Below, piece after piece: positions 10,221-20,948 of a stretch of 28,298 nt of DNA (position 1 is its first letter; the number at the start of each line of letters is the position of its first letter). The position numbers and the translations under genes were made by a program. Below the pieces are notes generated by a model. That model had not been told where the DNA came from and searched no databases. It saw only the letters and a list, made by a program, of their open reading frames with translations. Source of the DNA: Hypsibius dujardini (Eukaryota; Tardigrada; Eutardigrada; Parachela; Hypsibiidae); assembly GCA_001579985.1 (NCBI GenBank), contig LRSR01002778.1, positions 1 to 28,298 of the forward strand. The letters run 5' to 3'.

Positions 10221-11280
10221 TCACATTCTTCGAACCGCCGAAATCGACCGCAGTCTTCCAGAATCGCTATTTTTCCAGTTAGAAATAATCCACCAATCCT
10301 TGCTGCGCTGCTGTATCCTGCATAGTCCACAACACAAAAACAAACGTGTACGTTAACTTTGATGATTACACAGTTCCCGCAACCTTTACAAACACCTACC
10401 CCATAAACCCACAGAGAGCTATCAGAAGGAACCCGATAACGATCCAGTTGGTAACAAGGCTTGAGAAAGAACCTTCCAAAATAGTAAAGAATAATTTCGC
10501 TAAGCGTTTATGCATAATTAGGAATGGCAACCGGTCCAAATACGGTCCCGGTTCCGGTTCTGGTCCGATCTATTTTCTAAATCGGATAAACCTATTCGGT
10601 TCCATCACTTAACCGGTTCAAAACCGGTTACTAACATATTATCTTGTAATCAACGGAAACTAGTTGCCCTGGCACAAAATATTTTTCCATCGAAGCGATA
10701 TGATCCTTTCATAAGTTAAGAAATTAAACAATCAAGTTTTCGCTAGGTTTTTCATTAAATGAACAGCAAAACAAATAACTTTCTTGTCGAACCGTTTCGG
10801 TCGTTTTTTTACAACCGGTCCGATCTTTCGGGCGCACCGGTTGTAATTTTCGCGATCTTTGTTAAGAACCGGACCGGAAAAACCGATCGAACCGGTTCGG
10901 TTAAACGGTCCGGCCCGGTTTTGCCATCCCTAGACACAATGAATGGTATGTTTATATTGTTCAAACTTACAAAATATTTACTCATTCCGAAATCCACACC
11001 GAAGTTTGCTAGGCGGTGGTCATTCCAGGCCGGTCCAGTCTATGACCCTCAACTGTGTCAGAGAGGTCTGGGATTTGCTGAACTGCCCCCAAAACCGCTG
11101 CAAACAGTTTGAAGGAATATTAATCAAGTTTGGAGTGTCTTCCTTGGGCCGGGTTAGTTCAAATGCAAGCTCGATCGACCCACCTCCCGTAATTCGCTGC
11201 TGGGCATAGTATAAGACACAACCAAGGTCTCCATCCGAATTCCGTCCTGATTGACAAACATTGTTCCTACGTCTGTGCTA
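10221..11280 (-). pseudogene. Receptor copy C: decayed natriuretic-receptor-like fragment
   Basis: Four pieces align in order to exons 7-10 of receptor B. 11184-11280: VGTMFVNQDGIRMETLVVSY against VGDVFINGDGIRVENLVVSY, with its 5' half missing. 10971-11052: IDWTGLE*PPPS...CGFRNE*IF against INWPGGGWPPPS...CGFRNEKLF; a Trp codon has become TGA and a Lys codon TAA, while the donor GTAAGT and its phase survive. About 10396-10472: a membrane segment, TNWIVIGFLLIALCGFMG, then a stop. 10221-10317: IQQRSKDWWIISNWK against LQSRKSQHWWIITH, ending in TGA. No signal peptide or N-terminal exons are present, so it is a truncated relic of a tandem duplication. It faces the MARF1-like gene end to end, 220 bp away. 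Confidence 0.82.
10519..10932. mobile_element. CCGGTT-rich TIR element, hAT-like ends
   Basis: The left end TAGGAATGGCAACCGG is inverted at the right end (...CCGGTTTTGCCATCCCTA). The interior is full of AACCGGTT, CCGGTCC and CGATC motifs in both orientations. Flanks TGCATAAT and GACACAAT agree at 5 of 8 positions, compatible with a decayed 8-bp duplication as in hAT elements. The CAGGGATGGC-like terminus is also hAT-like. It lies in an intron of pseudogene C. Confidence 0.65.
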
Positions 11281-11437
11281 CCAGAAAAAAAGGGCTACCA
11301 GAGTTGAAATTAAAGAGGAGGTAGGAATTCACATCGACGTTTAACACTGACTGTACTGTAGGATAGGTCTCTTCTCTTTCTGGCCACCCTGTTTTCTGTC
11401 CTACATTTGGTCAATATCCTTGCACAGTGGAACTCAC

Positions 11438-11542
11438 TTGGGCAAAAACGAAGCGATTGATTCCGATCGGCGTGGATTTTTCCCACAAATACCTGTTCAT
11501 ATATTATGATTTCGCATTGGAATCTCGGGTTAGAAATCACAT
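11438..11542 (-). other. Possible orphan kinase-homology exon of a receptor
   Basis: The segment is bounded by a CTGCAG acceptor and a GTGAGT donor and is open in one phase, with CEIIIYEQVFVGKIHADR in the middle. The pattern (strand, Y-x-x-x-x-VG-x-K) recalls the start of a receptor-cyclase kinase-homology domain. No following domain exons exist before pseudogene C. It may be a leftover from the ancestral tandem array. This is weak evidence. Confidence 0.25.
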
Positions 11543-12247
11543 CTGCAGTTTCAGTGAAAAATAAGGAAGAAAAATACTTTCCGCGCTACTTTGTGTTATG
11601 GACCCGGGATTGATTGGTTGATTCTTCAACAAGTTTCAAATATTTTTGACTTAGTCTTTTTATTCCATATTTGTTTCTGTAACCGTAGATGTAACTTTAA
11701 TTTGAGGAGACTTTAATATGAAATCACAATATATAAACAAGTAATTCTAAAAAAAAACCACGCCGACTGGGAGGAAATATCTCTGTTCTCGCTCAAGTCA
11801 GCCAACATATTTTAACTTCTAAGTACCCCAATATCCAAAACTTTAATTACTTTTTCTTCTTTCATGCACCATTTCCCAAGTTTTCAATTACATTCTAACA
11901 AAATTTGGTCGACGTCATTTATTCCTTCATCCAATGCGCGCTCGAATCGACTCTTCGTGGTGTATTTGGCAAACTGACTACATCTCCGTGGAGAAGGGCG
12001 ATTGTGCATTTTGAATAATACACCACGCTGGTCATTTGCTCCACCCCGGGCAGCTTCCTATTTCTATGTTTTTTTCTTAAAATCCTGATTTTATTAACTG
12101 ATCAAACCGGCATTTTGTTTTCTGAAAAAATAACCAATGGGCCACACATTTGCATCTTTCATCATGTTATCTTTTATAATAATTCGTTGATTGACCAGTT
12201 GGTCCAGCAGAACTTGAATAAACGTGTCTAAAAATGTTCTGCACTAT

Positions 12248-12253
12248 TTTATT
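12248..12253 (-). promoter_or_regulatory. Poly(A) signal downstream of receptor B
   Basis: The minus strand reads CAATAAAAT here, about 80 nt past the TAA at 12335. It supports the transcript ending with the short cytoplasmic tail. Confidence 0.5.
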
Positions 12254-12334
12254 GAAAATAATTGGAATGGGCGAAGGCAAACGTGAACGCTCAATCGTTT
12301 ATGGTTGACCAAGGCAAACAAGTGGCATCTTCGT

Positions 12335-15300
12335 TTAAGCGTGCATATACGAGTGAAACGACGAAACTGCCCTCTGTGGTTCGAGGGTATGAGTGATGAT
12401 CCACCAGTGCTGAGACTTTCGACTCTGAAGCTTACTGAAATCAAATAAAGCACGCTAGAAATCGGACCGTGAATGATCTTGCCCAAAGTCTTAATGATAA
12501 GCTTACCGGAAGGCAATAAGAATGACCATCACGCCAGACAGAGCAACCAAAGCCATGCCAACGATAATTCCTGTTGTTGCGGAACTGCTAGCGAAGCCTA
12601 CAGAGAAACAAATTGAACTTTCATCACTCACTCGTCATTGGACAGATAATTTCGTTAAGTTCTTACAAAATAACTTTTCGTTTCGAAACCCGCAAAGCGG
12701 CACACTCGGCGGCGGCCATCCTCCGCCTGGCCAATTTATCATGGCACCCACTTGCTTCAAGGTGGTCTGTGACACTCCATACTGCACCAGGAATGGCTGC
12801 AAAGTCGGAAGCCGATAATTCCTTGCGAGTTGGTTTTTTTAAAAAGACAAGACACGGCCTAACTGTCTCTGTTAAAAGCAAGAGTGCGGTCGTCAACGTT
12901 TCCTATCAATCAACAAAATGTATCAAAAAAGTTTTAATGAACGAGTTTGAAGAAGTAATCAGCCGGAGCTGTCAAGGAAAGTCGATCAGTGAATTTCGGA
13001 AATTCGCTGATCGCATTTGGCTGATTTGTAAGGCAATTGGCGTGTCAACAATTGATAAATGCGAATAAACCAATCACAGGCCTTGGTTTTGAGACGCATG
13101 GCTCAACATTTTGCTTGCTCGCTGATATTATAATATTATAAGACGTATTTATACTTCGCGTAATTCGCTTTGAGCTGCGGTGTAGGAGACGACGAGGTTC
13201 TCCACTCGGATCCCATCACCGTTGATGAAGACATCACCGACCTCAGTCGTAAAAAGACGGTTTAGAAGGCGCGTCGCGAGATAGCTGCCATCGGTGAGGT
13301 CACCCCCGTCCTGCCATGTTTCCAGCAGCACCTGCAGTGTAGGAAAATAATCAAGGAAGATAATCAAAAGCCAAATTTGTTGAACTAAACAGACATTAAA
13401 CCGGCTGCAAGTACACATTTTTCTACGGTAGTAGCGCGTAAATTGAATTGCTTGAGACACATTTTTGAGGAATAAATTGTTCAACTATTGGCTTCGAGCG
13501 TCTTTTTCAAGTTGATTTGAAGCAGAGCTTTGTGCATAAATGAACGAATGCTAGAGTTACTACAGAAGCAGCCAAATTAATTTCTGTCCGCTCGACAATT
13601 TGAACTATTAAATCATCGCCTTATCGGAGTGCTCAGGGATTCTATATTATGTATTTTTGGAGGTGGAGCTTGGTCTTTTCTTCTTTTAGCTGAATCTTTC
13701 TCTTTACATTTAAAAAAATGACACAAATATTAATCTGCGGACGCGGACGATGTTTGCAGAGTCTACTGGGTGGTTCCTTCCATCCCATCCAAAGAAATCT
13801 GATGCAAAGCTGTGCCGAGGTTACTTTGTTGGTCGCTGTTTGGGTTTTGGTAAGCCGTGTGGGACATCTGACTTCTTTTGTTTTTCCAATGCGCTGTTGA
13901 CCGCTTTATTGAAAACAACAACTATGCCAAAGAGTACCGTATTCCCCCGATCTCAAGGGACACTTTTATGCCCTACCAGTTAATTTCATCCACCCGGGAT
14001 CTTATCTGTTCATCACCGTTTGCTATTGTTTACCTACAATCAATCAATCAACTGATTTAATGTGTGCGTCAAAAAATCCCGCTTAATCAATCAATCAATC
14101 GCTGCCAAGTTCCGCTTAAATTTCAACGAATCACGACACAGTGAATCCGACTGAACAGTCAACCGATGAGGGGAGGGGGTGGGGCTTAACTGTCCCTTGA
14201 GATCGGGGGAATACGGTACCAAATTTTATCAGTCATTCATTTATGAATTTTGGTACAATAATTTAACTTCAAATATGACTTTAAATATTTAGAATGGCGC
14301 CAGAGTGGAATTTGAACAATTTGAAATTTCGCTTTGTCCGTTACGACATGCTAAAACCCGAACAACGACCCACAAAGTAACCTCGTCACAGATTTATATC
14401 AGCACTATCCATAAATGTACGAACTTGGCATATCATGAGAATTGTCGTGTAGCTGCCCAGCAGTATAGGGAGCAGGTCCTTCGCGTTGGTGTAGATAAGA
14501 TTATGACGCAAGGCAGATTCGCGCGGGAATGCCAGTTCCAGTTGATCCAACAGGTACTGGTTCGCCGATTTCTTACCGTCTGGGATGGTCGCGGAGAGCG
14601 GTTCAATCATCAATACCGACCGGTAAGCGGCTTGAACAATCTAAAAAAGGTGTGGTCACTTCGAAATACAATTTTCTCGTGGTGTGTGTCTCTATGAGCC
14701 ACCAACCTCGTCATCATCTTCTCTATAACGCCACGTAAAGTTGCCGTACAGTGAGGGCGCTTTCATACTTTGCAGGCCGATGTAAACCTAATTAGAGAGA
14801 CTACATGTACATTGCTTACTTGGAAGTATTTCAAAAGCCGAATTCAAATTGAATCCACTTTATGTTTTATTTTTAGTATTTTCGAAATTTATTTCACCGT
14901 TTTTGTCCCAATAACTATTTTTGGCATAATTTCAAAGTTGGGAAAACAATGGAAGATTCCAGTTCCCCGGATTTTGACTGTAAAAACGTCGATTTTCAGA
15001 AGGACGCAAATGACATACATCCCCGCCTCCTCTTAACCAAAATAATGATTCTACCAATGCCAATCGATTTCAAATTGAATTTTGAGAGGGCTAGTGGCAA
15101 AAATCATCAAATCCTGTACTTACAAAGTCACCATTTGTCATCTTTAATGAAGACGCTGTAATCTGTGAAAGTATACAACGTGGTAAACGTGGTGAACACC
15201 GAAGTACGTGGCAGTCAGGATATAAAACATTGTGGTCCCCATTCCAAGAAATATGGGCGGATGTAAATGCCGCATCACGGGCAATCTAAATGGCTTTATC

Positions 15301-18300
15301 CTTAAAGTAGGTCATGCACTTTTTTTCGTTTCTCTGAGTTGCCAAGCAGACGCGGACAACTTGGTGCTAAAATGTTTATAGATCTGAAATAATAATCTGC
15401 TAACGCACCACACATCTATATTTGATTAGGAAGTTCAAGCGCCTTTCTTCTCAATGCAAATACTCGTCAGTCATGTGCGTATTGTAATTCACACGTGTCC
15501 AGACATCGCACGCGTGCCTTTGCAATTGAGATTATTAAAAAAAGTCCTCAGCAACTGCAATCCGCTCTGCAAGGCCATTTTTATTAAATTTCCCAGAGAG
15601 AGAAAGAGAGAGAGAGATGTTTTTCGAACACAGTCAATTGCAATAAAGTTCGCAGTCACCTTGCTCGTCTTCTTACATGGGTAGTTGTTCTAATTCAGAA
15701 TTCAGAATCACTCGGGCATGTCTTATTTATTGAGAATTAATTCAGTGATGAATATAAAAACATATTTCACCGCCATAGACAGGCGAATTTATTTTTGGCG
15801 GAATGTCAAAGTTGGCAACGTTACCACAGTCAACTATCAATCAATAGTCAACCAAAGGAAAGCAAGTGATTTAGATCAAGCAATCAATTGATTGTACCCA
15901 GTGGTAAATGGAGTCGGACTGTTTCCAACCAAAATAAATTCGCTTGTCTATGGCGGGGACGTAATTGTTTATATTCATCACTCCAATAGCTCTTAATAAA
16001 AAAGACATGTCCAAGTGATTGTGAATTCGGCACTCGGATAACTCCCAAGTTAAGCAAAGGTCCATGGTCTCGCCTAGACATCTTAATTCAATCTTTGACC
16101 GACAAGCAAGACATAGGTTTTCTTAATTATTCAATTCAGACAAGCGTGATGGAACGTCTTTTTCACTCCTCAGTGTTTGGACTAGCGATTCAGTTGAGTA
16201 ACTGAAAATTTATCCCGATGTTTTCTGCAAAACGTCACGTCGTCAAATTTTGCCTGGAGAAGTTTCAAAACTGATCATCTACAAATTTCCATTACAAGAT
16301 TGTTTTCCTAGTTCAATGAGGACAATGAATGTTCAACGGCTATGTCGCCAAATGCCAAAAAACATGTATTTTGAAACAATTTCGCTGAGTCGTTTCTAGA
16401 CGCCCTTAAATGTTTTTTTTTATCAAATCAAGTATGACATCTTTCATTTGATGGCCAACTTAAGTCGATGAAAAATTCAGTCAAGCCCTAATTCATTTTA
16501 GCGGATGGATGATTAAACTTAGAATCATCAGACAATCTTTAAATTTACAAAACGTCTTTGGCAGCCCGAATTGAGCAGACGAAAGTAAGAAGGGAGATGT
16601 GGATAACGGACACAAAGGCGCTCTACATTTCGAAACAAAAACACGGGCGTTTTCGTCTTGCAAGCAATTTATCAAAGTCCTTACCAATAGCTTCCTGAGC
16701 TGCACAGGTCGACCATAATAGAATAGGACTGTAAGAAAACCCGAAAACAAATCCACATCAGCGACCCCTTTAAAATTTCGCAAAACCTTGAAGCTGATTA
16801 TAATTTTTCGGGTCAGTGTAAAAGCTGCTTACTTCGGCTGATGCTCCGAAAATCAGTCAGCAGGGCGTGGTAGTCTACAAATCCCGAGGAATTGATATTC
16901 CGCAAGACCGAATCGACACGCCCGTAAGCGCCCGTTTGGAGAGCCGTGAAGACTTGCGTTGCTGCAGCTTTATTTGCCAGGGCGACGTTCGCGCTGACGT
17001 CATGCACGATGAAGACCGAGGACCATTTATAGAGCTTAATGAGGTTTAAAGCGACCGCTGCAAATGACGGCATATTGGCGGAAGCCGTGCTGAAAGTCGT
17101 CGGGAGGAGCGAGCGTTTGCCGACAAGGTCCACACCACCTCCGCTAAAAATACAGATGACAAAATGTTACGTTATAAATGTGTTTATCAAGGCCAGATAA
17201 ATAACTTTTCATCTACACTTACGTATTCATGATGAGGGTGTTCCAACTTGCCGCTAGACGGTAGACCGTTTGTGCGTCTGTCCAACATTCTGTAGCAGTT
17301 TAATAAGCTATGAATTTAATATGAATTTAAATTATAACTAGAATAGTGATAGTACGGTAAAACTGAATTAAGAATATTATCTTGATGTAAAGATATTCCT
17401 AATAATAATAATATAAATATATCAATTAACCTGTAACGATTTAAAACAATTTAGTTTTCTACTTTAGAGTTTTGAGTATTTATAAGTAAAAAGGCAGTAC
17501 TAATATTCCACAATGGGTTGACGAAAATATCTAGGAGTTGAATAATTTTAGCTTTCACAATTTGACTTAATTTAATTCTCATGGCCGAGTTAGAACTAAA
17601 CCGATTTGAGATTCCAGGCGATGATTATCAGATTCCTTTTTGGATTTAGCACAATTGCATCAGCCTTTCTTGGAAAACAATATCTGCATACAAATAGACA
17701 TGACTGGAGATGAAGTTACGTTTATCTTTGCTCTTTGATGACAGTGATGTATTAGGACATAAATAAGTATCTTGCGACAGTGAGAACTTCTACGAAAAAA
17801 TGGAGCTATCTTTATGAAATATAATCTCTGTTTATGCATTTCTTGCACCAAAGCGCTTCACACAACCTCTTACGTACGAGTGCAGGTAAGACGTCGAGGC
17901 ATTGCTCAACGTCAAAACTATAAAATTACCGTCACAAGAATCATGATTGACACAATTCAGTGGAAAACCATTACAATGGAAAGTCCAATCACTTCCTGCG
18001 GCACCTGGCTCTGAATAGGAAATCTCCGGAAATCCCAGCAACATAACACATGACATACAATTCTTGAAACGAGTGATGGGTAAATGGTAGGGCTATTACT
18101 GTAAGAAATTTCAAGAATTTCTTACTATTGTAAAACAATTTAAGAGTTTCTTACTACTGCACTACACTGTAATTCATCAGCTGTACAGAATTTAATGCAG
18201 ATCAAATGAACCCCAAAGCAATTAAATTACTGTGGATAATTCATGGTATGATTTTTTTTCAAGCAAAGGTCAGGCTGGCAGAACTTCCTATTCCGGCCTC

Positions 18301-19348
18301 GTATTATGTAAATTATAAATTTGTAAAGCCCTTTACAATTGTGTGCTGCTACTCGTGCGAGCTAATAATGCATACTTATACCTCCGATGACAAATTAATC
18401 GTTCCATTCAATAATGCGCGGTAAAATCGAGGGGAAGGTGCGTTGAGCCGGCGACACACTTCCCAGTAGCTTCGGTTGTTAAATATGAAAATGCTGTAAG
18501 GGTGTGGCGAGGGATGGCAAAACTTGACTAAACTGAAAACTTGAGCTACAACTAAACTAAAAGCTTTGATTTAAATCCTCACACTTATGAAAAATAGCAA
18601 AACCAAAATTGATTTTAAGTCAGAATATTAGTTTGAAACATTCTTCACAATTTGAGTTTACGTTCAGAAATTTCTACTTACGAAATATTTAAATAGAGAA
18701 CGCGTATCAAATCAAATAATTAATATTTGTGAATTAATTTGATTATAAAATAAAATTCTTAACTAAGATAATAAAGAATCGGTAGACCAAAATTACTGAG
18801 CAATTGGTTGAATGAAAAACTAAATAGTTGAATAGAAAAACTAATTTATTTGAAAATTATAACTAAGATAACTAAGAAAAAAAGAAAAAACTAACCATTT
18901 GAATAAAAAAAACTGATTTATTTGAAACTTAGTTAACTTGGTTGAATAAAAAAATTTAATTACCGGAAGTAGGATCACCGGGTGTGACCAGCACCATGAC
19001 CCGTCCAGGAGCCCAGAGGCGGTAGTACCACTCGGCCAGAATCTCCGCGGACGTATTAGCAGTGACCAAACAACTATGCGCGGTAGTCAGAGTGTAGATA
19101 AATTTGAAAGTCCCATTGTAGATCTCGGAAACTTTATCCACCGCCAACTTTATCGCCGGCTCAGCGTAGGACAACGAAGCCAGACTCCGCACTTGCGTGG
19201 TCCGTCCGAAAACAAGAATGGCGACCTCGACCGGCTGGGTCCGTGACGTCACTGCAGGGCCGGTAACCAAAGTAGAGGTTCTCGGCAAAGAGGAAAATAA
19301 ATTTACGGTCAGCAGAGCAAAAATAAAAGTCGATCGCGAGGTGTACAT
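12335..19348 (-). CDS. Receptor B: natriuretic peptide receptor-like, single-pass, short cytoplasmic tail
   Basis: Ten exons: 18964-19348, 17223-17289, 16833-17143, 16685-16728, about 15898-15991, 14425-14640, 13155-13331, 12667-12766, 12507-12597, 12335-12434. ATG 19348 opens a signal peptide (MYTSRSTFIFALLTVNLF). The extracellular part is one ANF_receptor domain: EVAILVFGRT, SECWTDAQTVYRLAAS, GKRSLLPTT, ILFYYGRPVQLRKLL, IGVMNINNYVPAIDKR, IVQAAYRSVL, VLLETWQDGGDLTDGS and VFINGDGIRVENLVV. It ends with the juxtamembrane signature INWPGG-WPPPS-LCGF and a second Cys. Exon 9 is a helix (IIVGMALVALSGVMVILIAF). The tail begins RKLQSRKSQHWWII and stops about 33 residues after the membrane, with no kinase-homology or cyclase exon before the neighbouring genes. 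All phases agree except exon 4 to 5, where a micro-exon or an indel must be assumed. Likely a cell-surface peptide receptor of clearance (NPR-C) design; the ligand is unknown. Confidence 0.83.
13934..14219. mobile_element. MITE-like element in a receptor B intron (TACCGTATTCCCCCGAT ends)
   Basis: The left end GTACCGTATTCCCCCGATCT, continuing CAAGGGACA, is repeated inverted at the right end with about 30 of 33 bases matching. The interior, about 220 bp, carries AATC-rich direct repeats near 14038-14100 and no gene. It lies in the intron between exons 6 and 7 of receptor B. Confidence 0.8.
15144..15275 (-). CDS. Candidate small membrane peptide inside a receptor B intron
   Basis: An ATG-to-TAA frame of 43 codons begins MRHLHPPIFLGMGTTMF. 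It has one strongly hydrophobic stretch flanked by His/Arg residues and a basic, His-rich end. The frame stays open upstream (KPFRLPV), so an earlier exon is possible. The composition recalls small inner-mitochondrial-membrane subunits, but I cannot name a family, and an open frame this short can arise by chance. Confidence 0.2.
   Translation of the reverse strand: MRHLHPPIFLGMGTTMFYILTATYFGVHHVYHVVYFHRLQRLH
15598..15618 (+). repeat. GA-rich microsatellite
   Basis: A run of AGAGAGAAAGAGAGAGAG lies within a receptor B intron. Confidence 0.85.
15698..16028. repeat. Inverted duplication that includes receptor B exon 5
   Basis: The segment 15698-15799 read on the plus strand matches 15931-16028 read on the minus strand. 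Shared blocks are GAATTCA-AATCACT, CATGTCTT-TTTATT, AGTGATGAATATAAA and CCGCCATAGACA-GCGAATTT. The minus copy contains exon 5 of receptor B (VMNINNYVPAIDKRIYFGW). The plus copy still reads VMNIKTYFTAIDRRIYF but gains one base and loses the frame. About 130 bp separate the arms, so the region can fold into a long hairpin. Confidence 0.75.
18511..18962. repeat. AACTAA-rich dispersed repeat beginning GGGATGGCAAAAC
   Basis: It starts GAGGGATGGCAAAACTTGAC and continues with many AACTAA, ACTAAG, TTTGAAA and GAATAAAAA words up to the end of exon 1 of receptor B. The first 13 bases equal the outer end of the 10519-10932 element. No opposite terminus is visible. Confidence 0.45.
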
Positions 19349-19792
19349 TTTTTTTGGAATAATGTGAAGCCTTGTCGACGAACAATCCGTCTAGAAATAA
19401 ATGAAGCCCTTGAATAGACGCTCGGGAGAAAGCTGTAAAATACTGTGCCGGTTTTTGGGGGTGACGTTCCACTGTAGCTTTGCCCCTGGATAATGGTAAA
19501 AGCCGACTGGAGAAAATTCAGGAAAAATAATCCGTCGAGTTGTGGAGTTCTAAGAGGTTCGCCTGGTGCGTGGATGTTTCGAACGGAGCTTCCGGCGAAA
19601 GGTTCCGCGCTCAGAGAAATTAAAGATTGTAAACGTTTCTGTATGGATATTTAGTATGCTGGTACGATGATTGTGTGGGATGTTGGGATTTGTTGCGACC
19701 TCAGTTAGTATATACTGTACGTCACTAATCAATAATAAAAACAACAAAACTTTTGTCGTTGAGGGAAAGTCGAGCAGCTCGTATAGTCTCAT

Positions 19793-19870
19793 CAGGGATG
19801 GCATCAAATGTCGAATGTTAAATGTCTAATGTCAAATCAAATCAAATTGAGTCCGTTTTTTATTTGAAAT
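19793..19870. repeat. AAATCAAAT-rich dispersed repeat with CAGGGATGGCA end
   Basis: CAGGGATGGCATCAAATG opens a patch of near-tandem AATGTC and AAATC words. Similar sequence (GAAATCAAATCACATC) recurs near 20740-20800. The left end resembles the two other GGGATGGCA-starting repeats in the window. Confidence 0.4.
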
Positions 19871-20948
19871 TCACTTGATTTGATTTTGGCCAATTGTTTC
19901 TCCCAAGACTCCGTAAATTCATACTTTTTCATCAGTTTGATTGGACATTTAGTCCTAAACTGATGAACAAACCCCGGATCAGACATGGAAATTTATTGTA
20001 GGACTTTAAACTACCAATATGGCGAATCTAGAAAGGATTGCCACGTAAAACTGAGTAAAATGCGTGAGACCGCTTTTTGAAATGCCGATAAAACATCAAA
20101 CTTTGAAATGCATACTGTAACTGCTAACTGCGAAGCATATGTGTCGTAAATTAAAAAAAGTACGAAAATCAAATTGAACGAAAATTAAAAATGTACTGAC
20201 TAATTAGTCATTTGAACGACCAATTCTGTTTTTCTGTTTTATTAGACAAAAAGTAGTGACAAGGAATTCAATTTACACTGTATGAACCTAATTTTTTCGA
20301 ATAATTTTAGTGATAACATTAGAAGAAGAGATAGAGATAAAAAAAACGTGCTAAAGCAATAAAAAATTTAATTTTTTCAAAGTCACTTCAAGTCGAAATC
20401 AAAATCCGATGGACCTCATAATTTGTCCCTGCAAATTGGCAGTTAAAATAAAATAGTCCGAGATTTGATTTTCGCAATTAAATACATCACAAGAGCCGAA
20501 TACAACTGGAAACTGCTAAATTGCTATTTTTGTAATGAATTTCCATGGTAAATGTAGATTTAAGGATATACCAAAATGAACATTTTTACTTTTAATTAAA
20601 GGATTCATAGCTTAAAACAAAAATTACGCATGACCACGCATTGATCTTTTAATTTTAAAAAACGGAATTAAAACATATAAAACAACGGTAAATCAACAGC
20701 AATGGTTATTCCAATTCGATTTAAAATTCCAGAAATTGAGATTTTATTTGAAATCAAATCACATCTGATTTAATGTAAAATCAGCTTTTGATCACGTGCT
20801 GATTTTTAATTTATTTAAAAGCTCACAATCTTGCTTATATTTCTATGAGAAGCCCAAGCGAAATTCGAAAAATTATGTAAACTTCGAGCTTTTGAGGTTT
20901 ACACATTTTGTGCTAGGTTATACACTAAAAGAGGCTCTGCTTGCAGTA

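Larger units (their letters stand above)
11281..12334. other. Spacer between receptor B and pseudogene C
   Basis: It is mostly featureless. It holds the poly(A) signal of receptor B and one exon-like segment (11438-11542) on the minus strand, listed separately. Confidence 0.5.

Noticed and set aside
12613-13068. Plus-strand 151-codon ORF antisense to receptor B
   Set aside because: Its first part overlaps exon 8 of receptor B on the other strand and the rest lies in an intron. No family is recognised.
16493-16783. Minus-strand ORF as one long receptor exon (ENARVFV region)
   Set aside because: Only 16685-16728 is bounded by splice signals and matches the 44-bp exon of receptor A. The rest does not follow the family.
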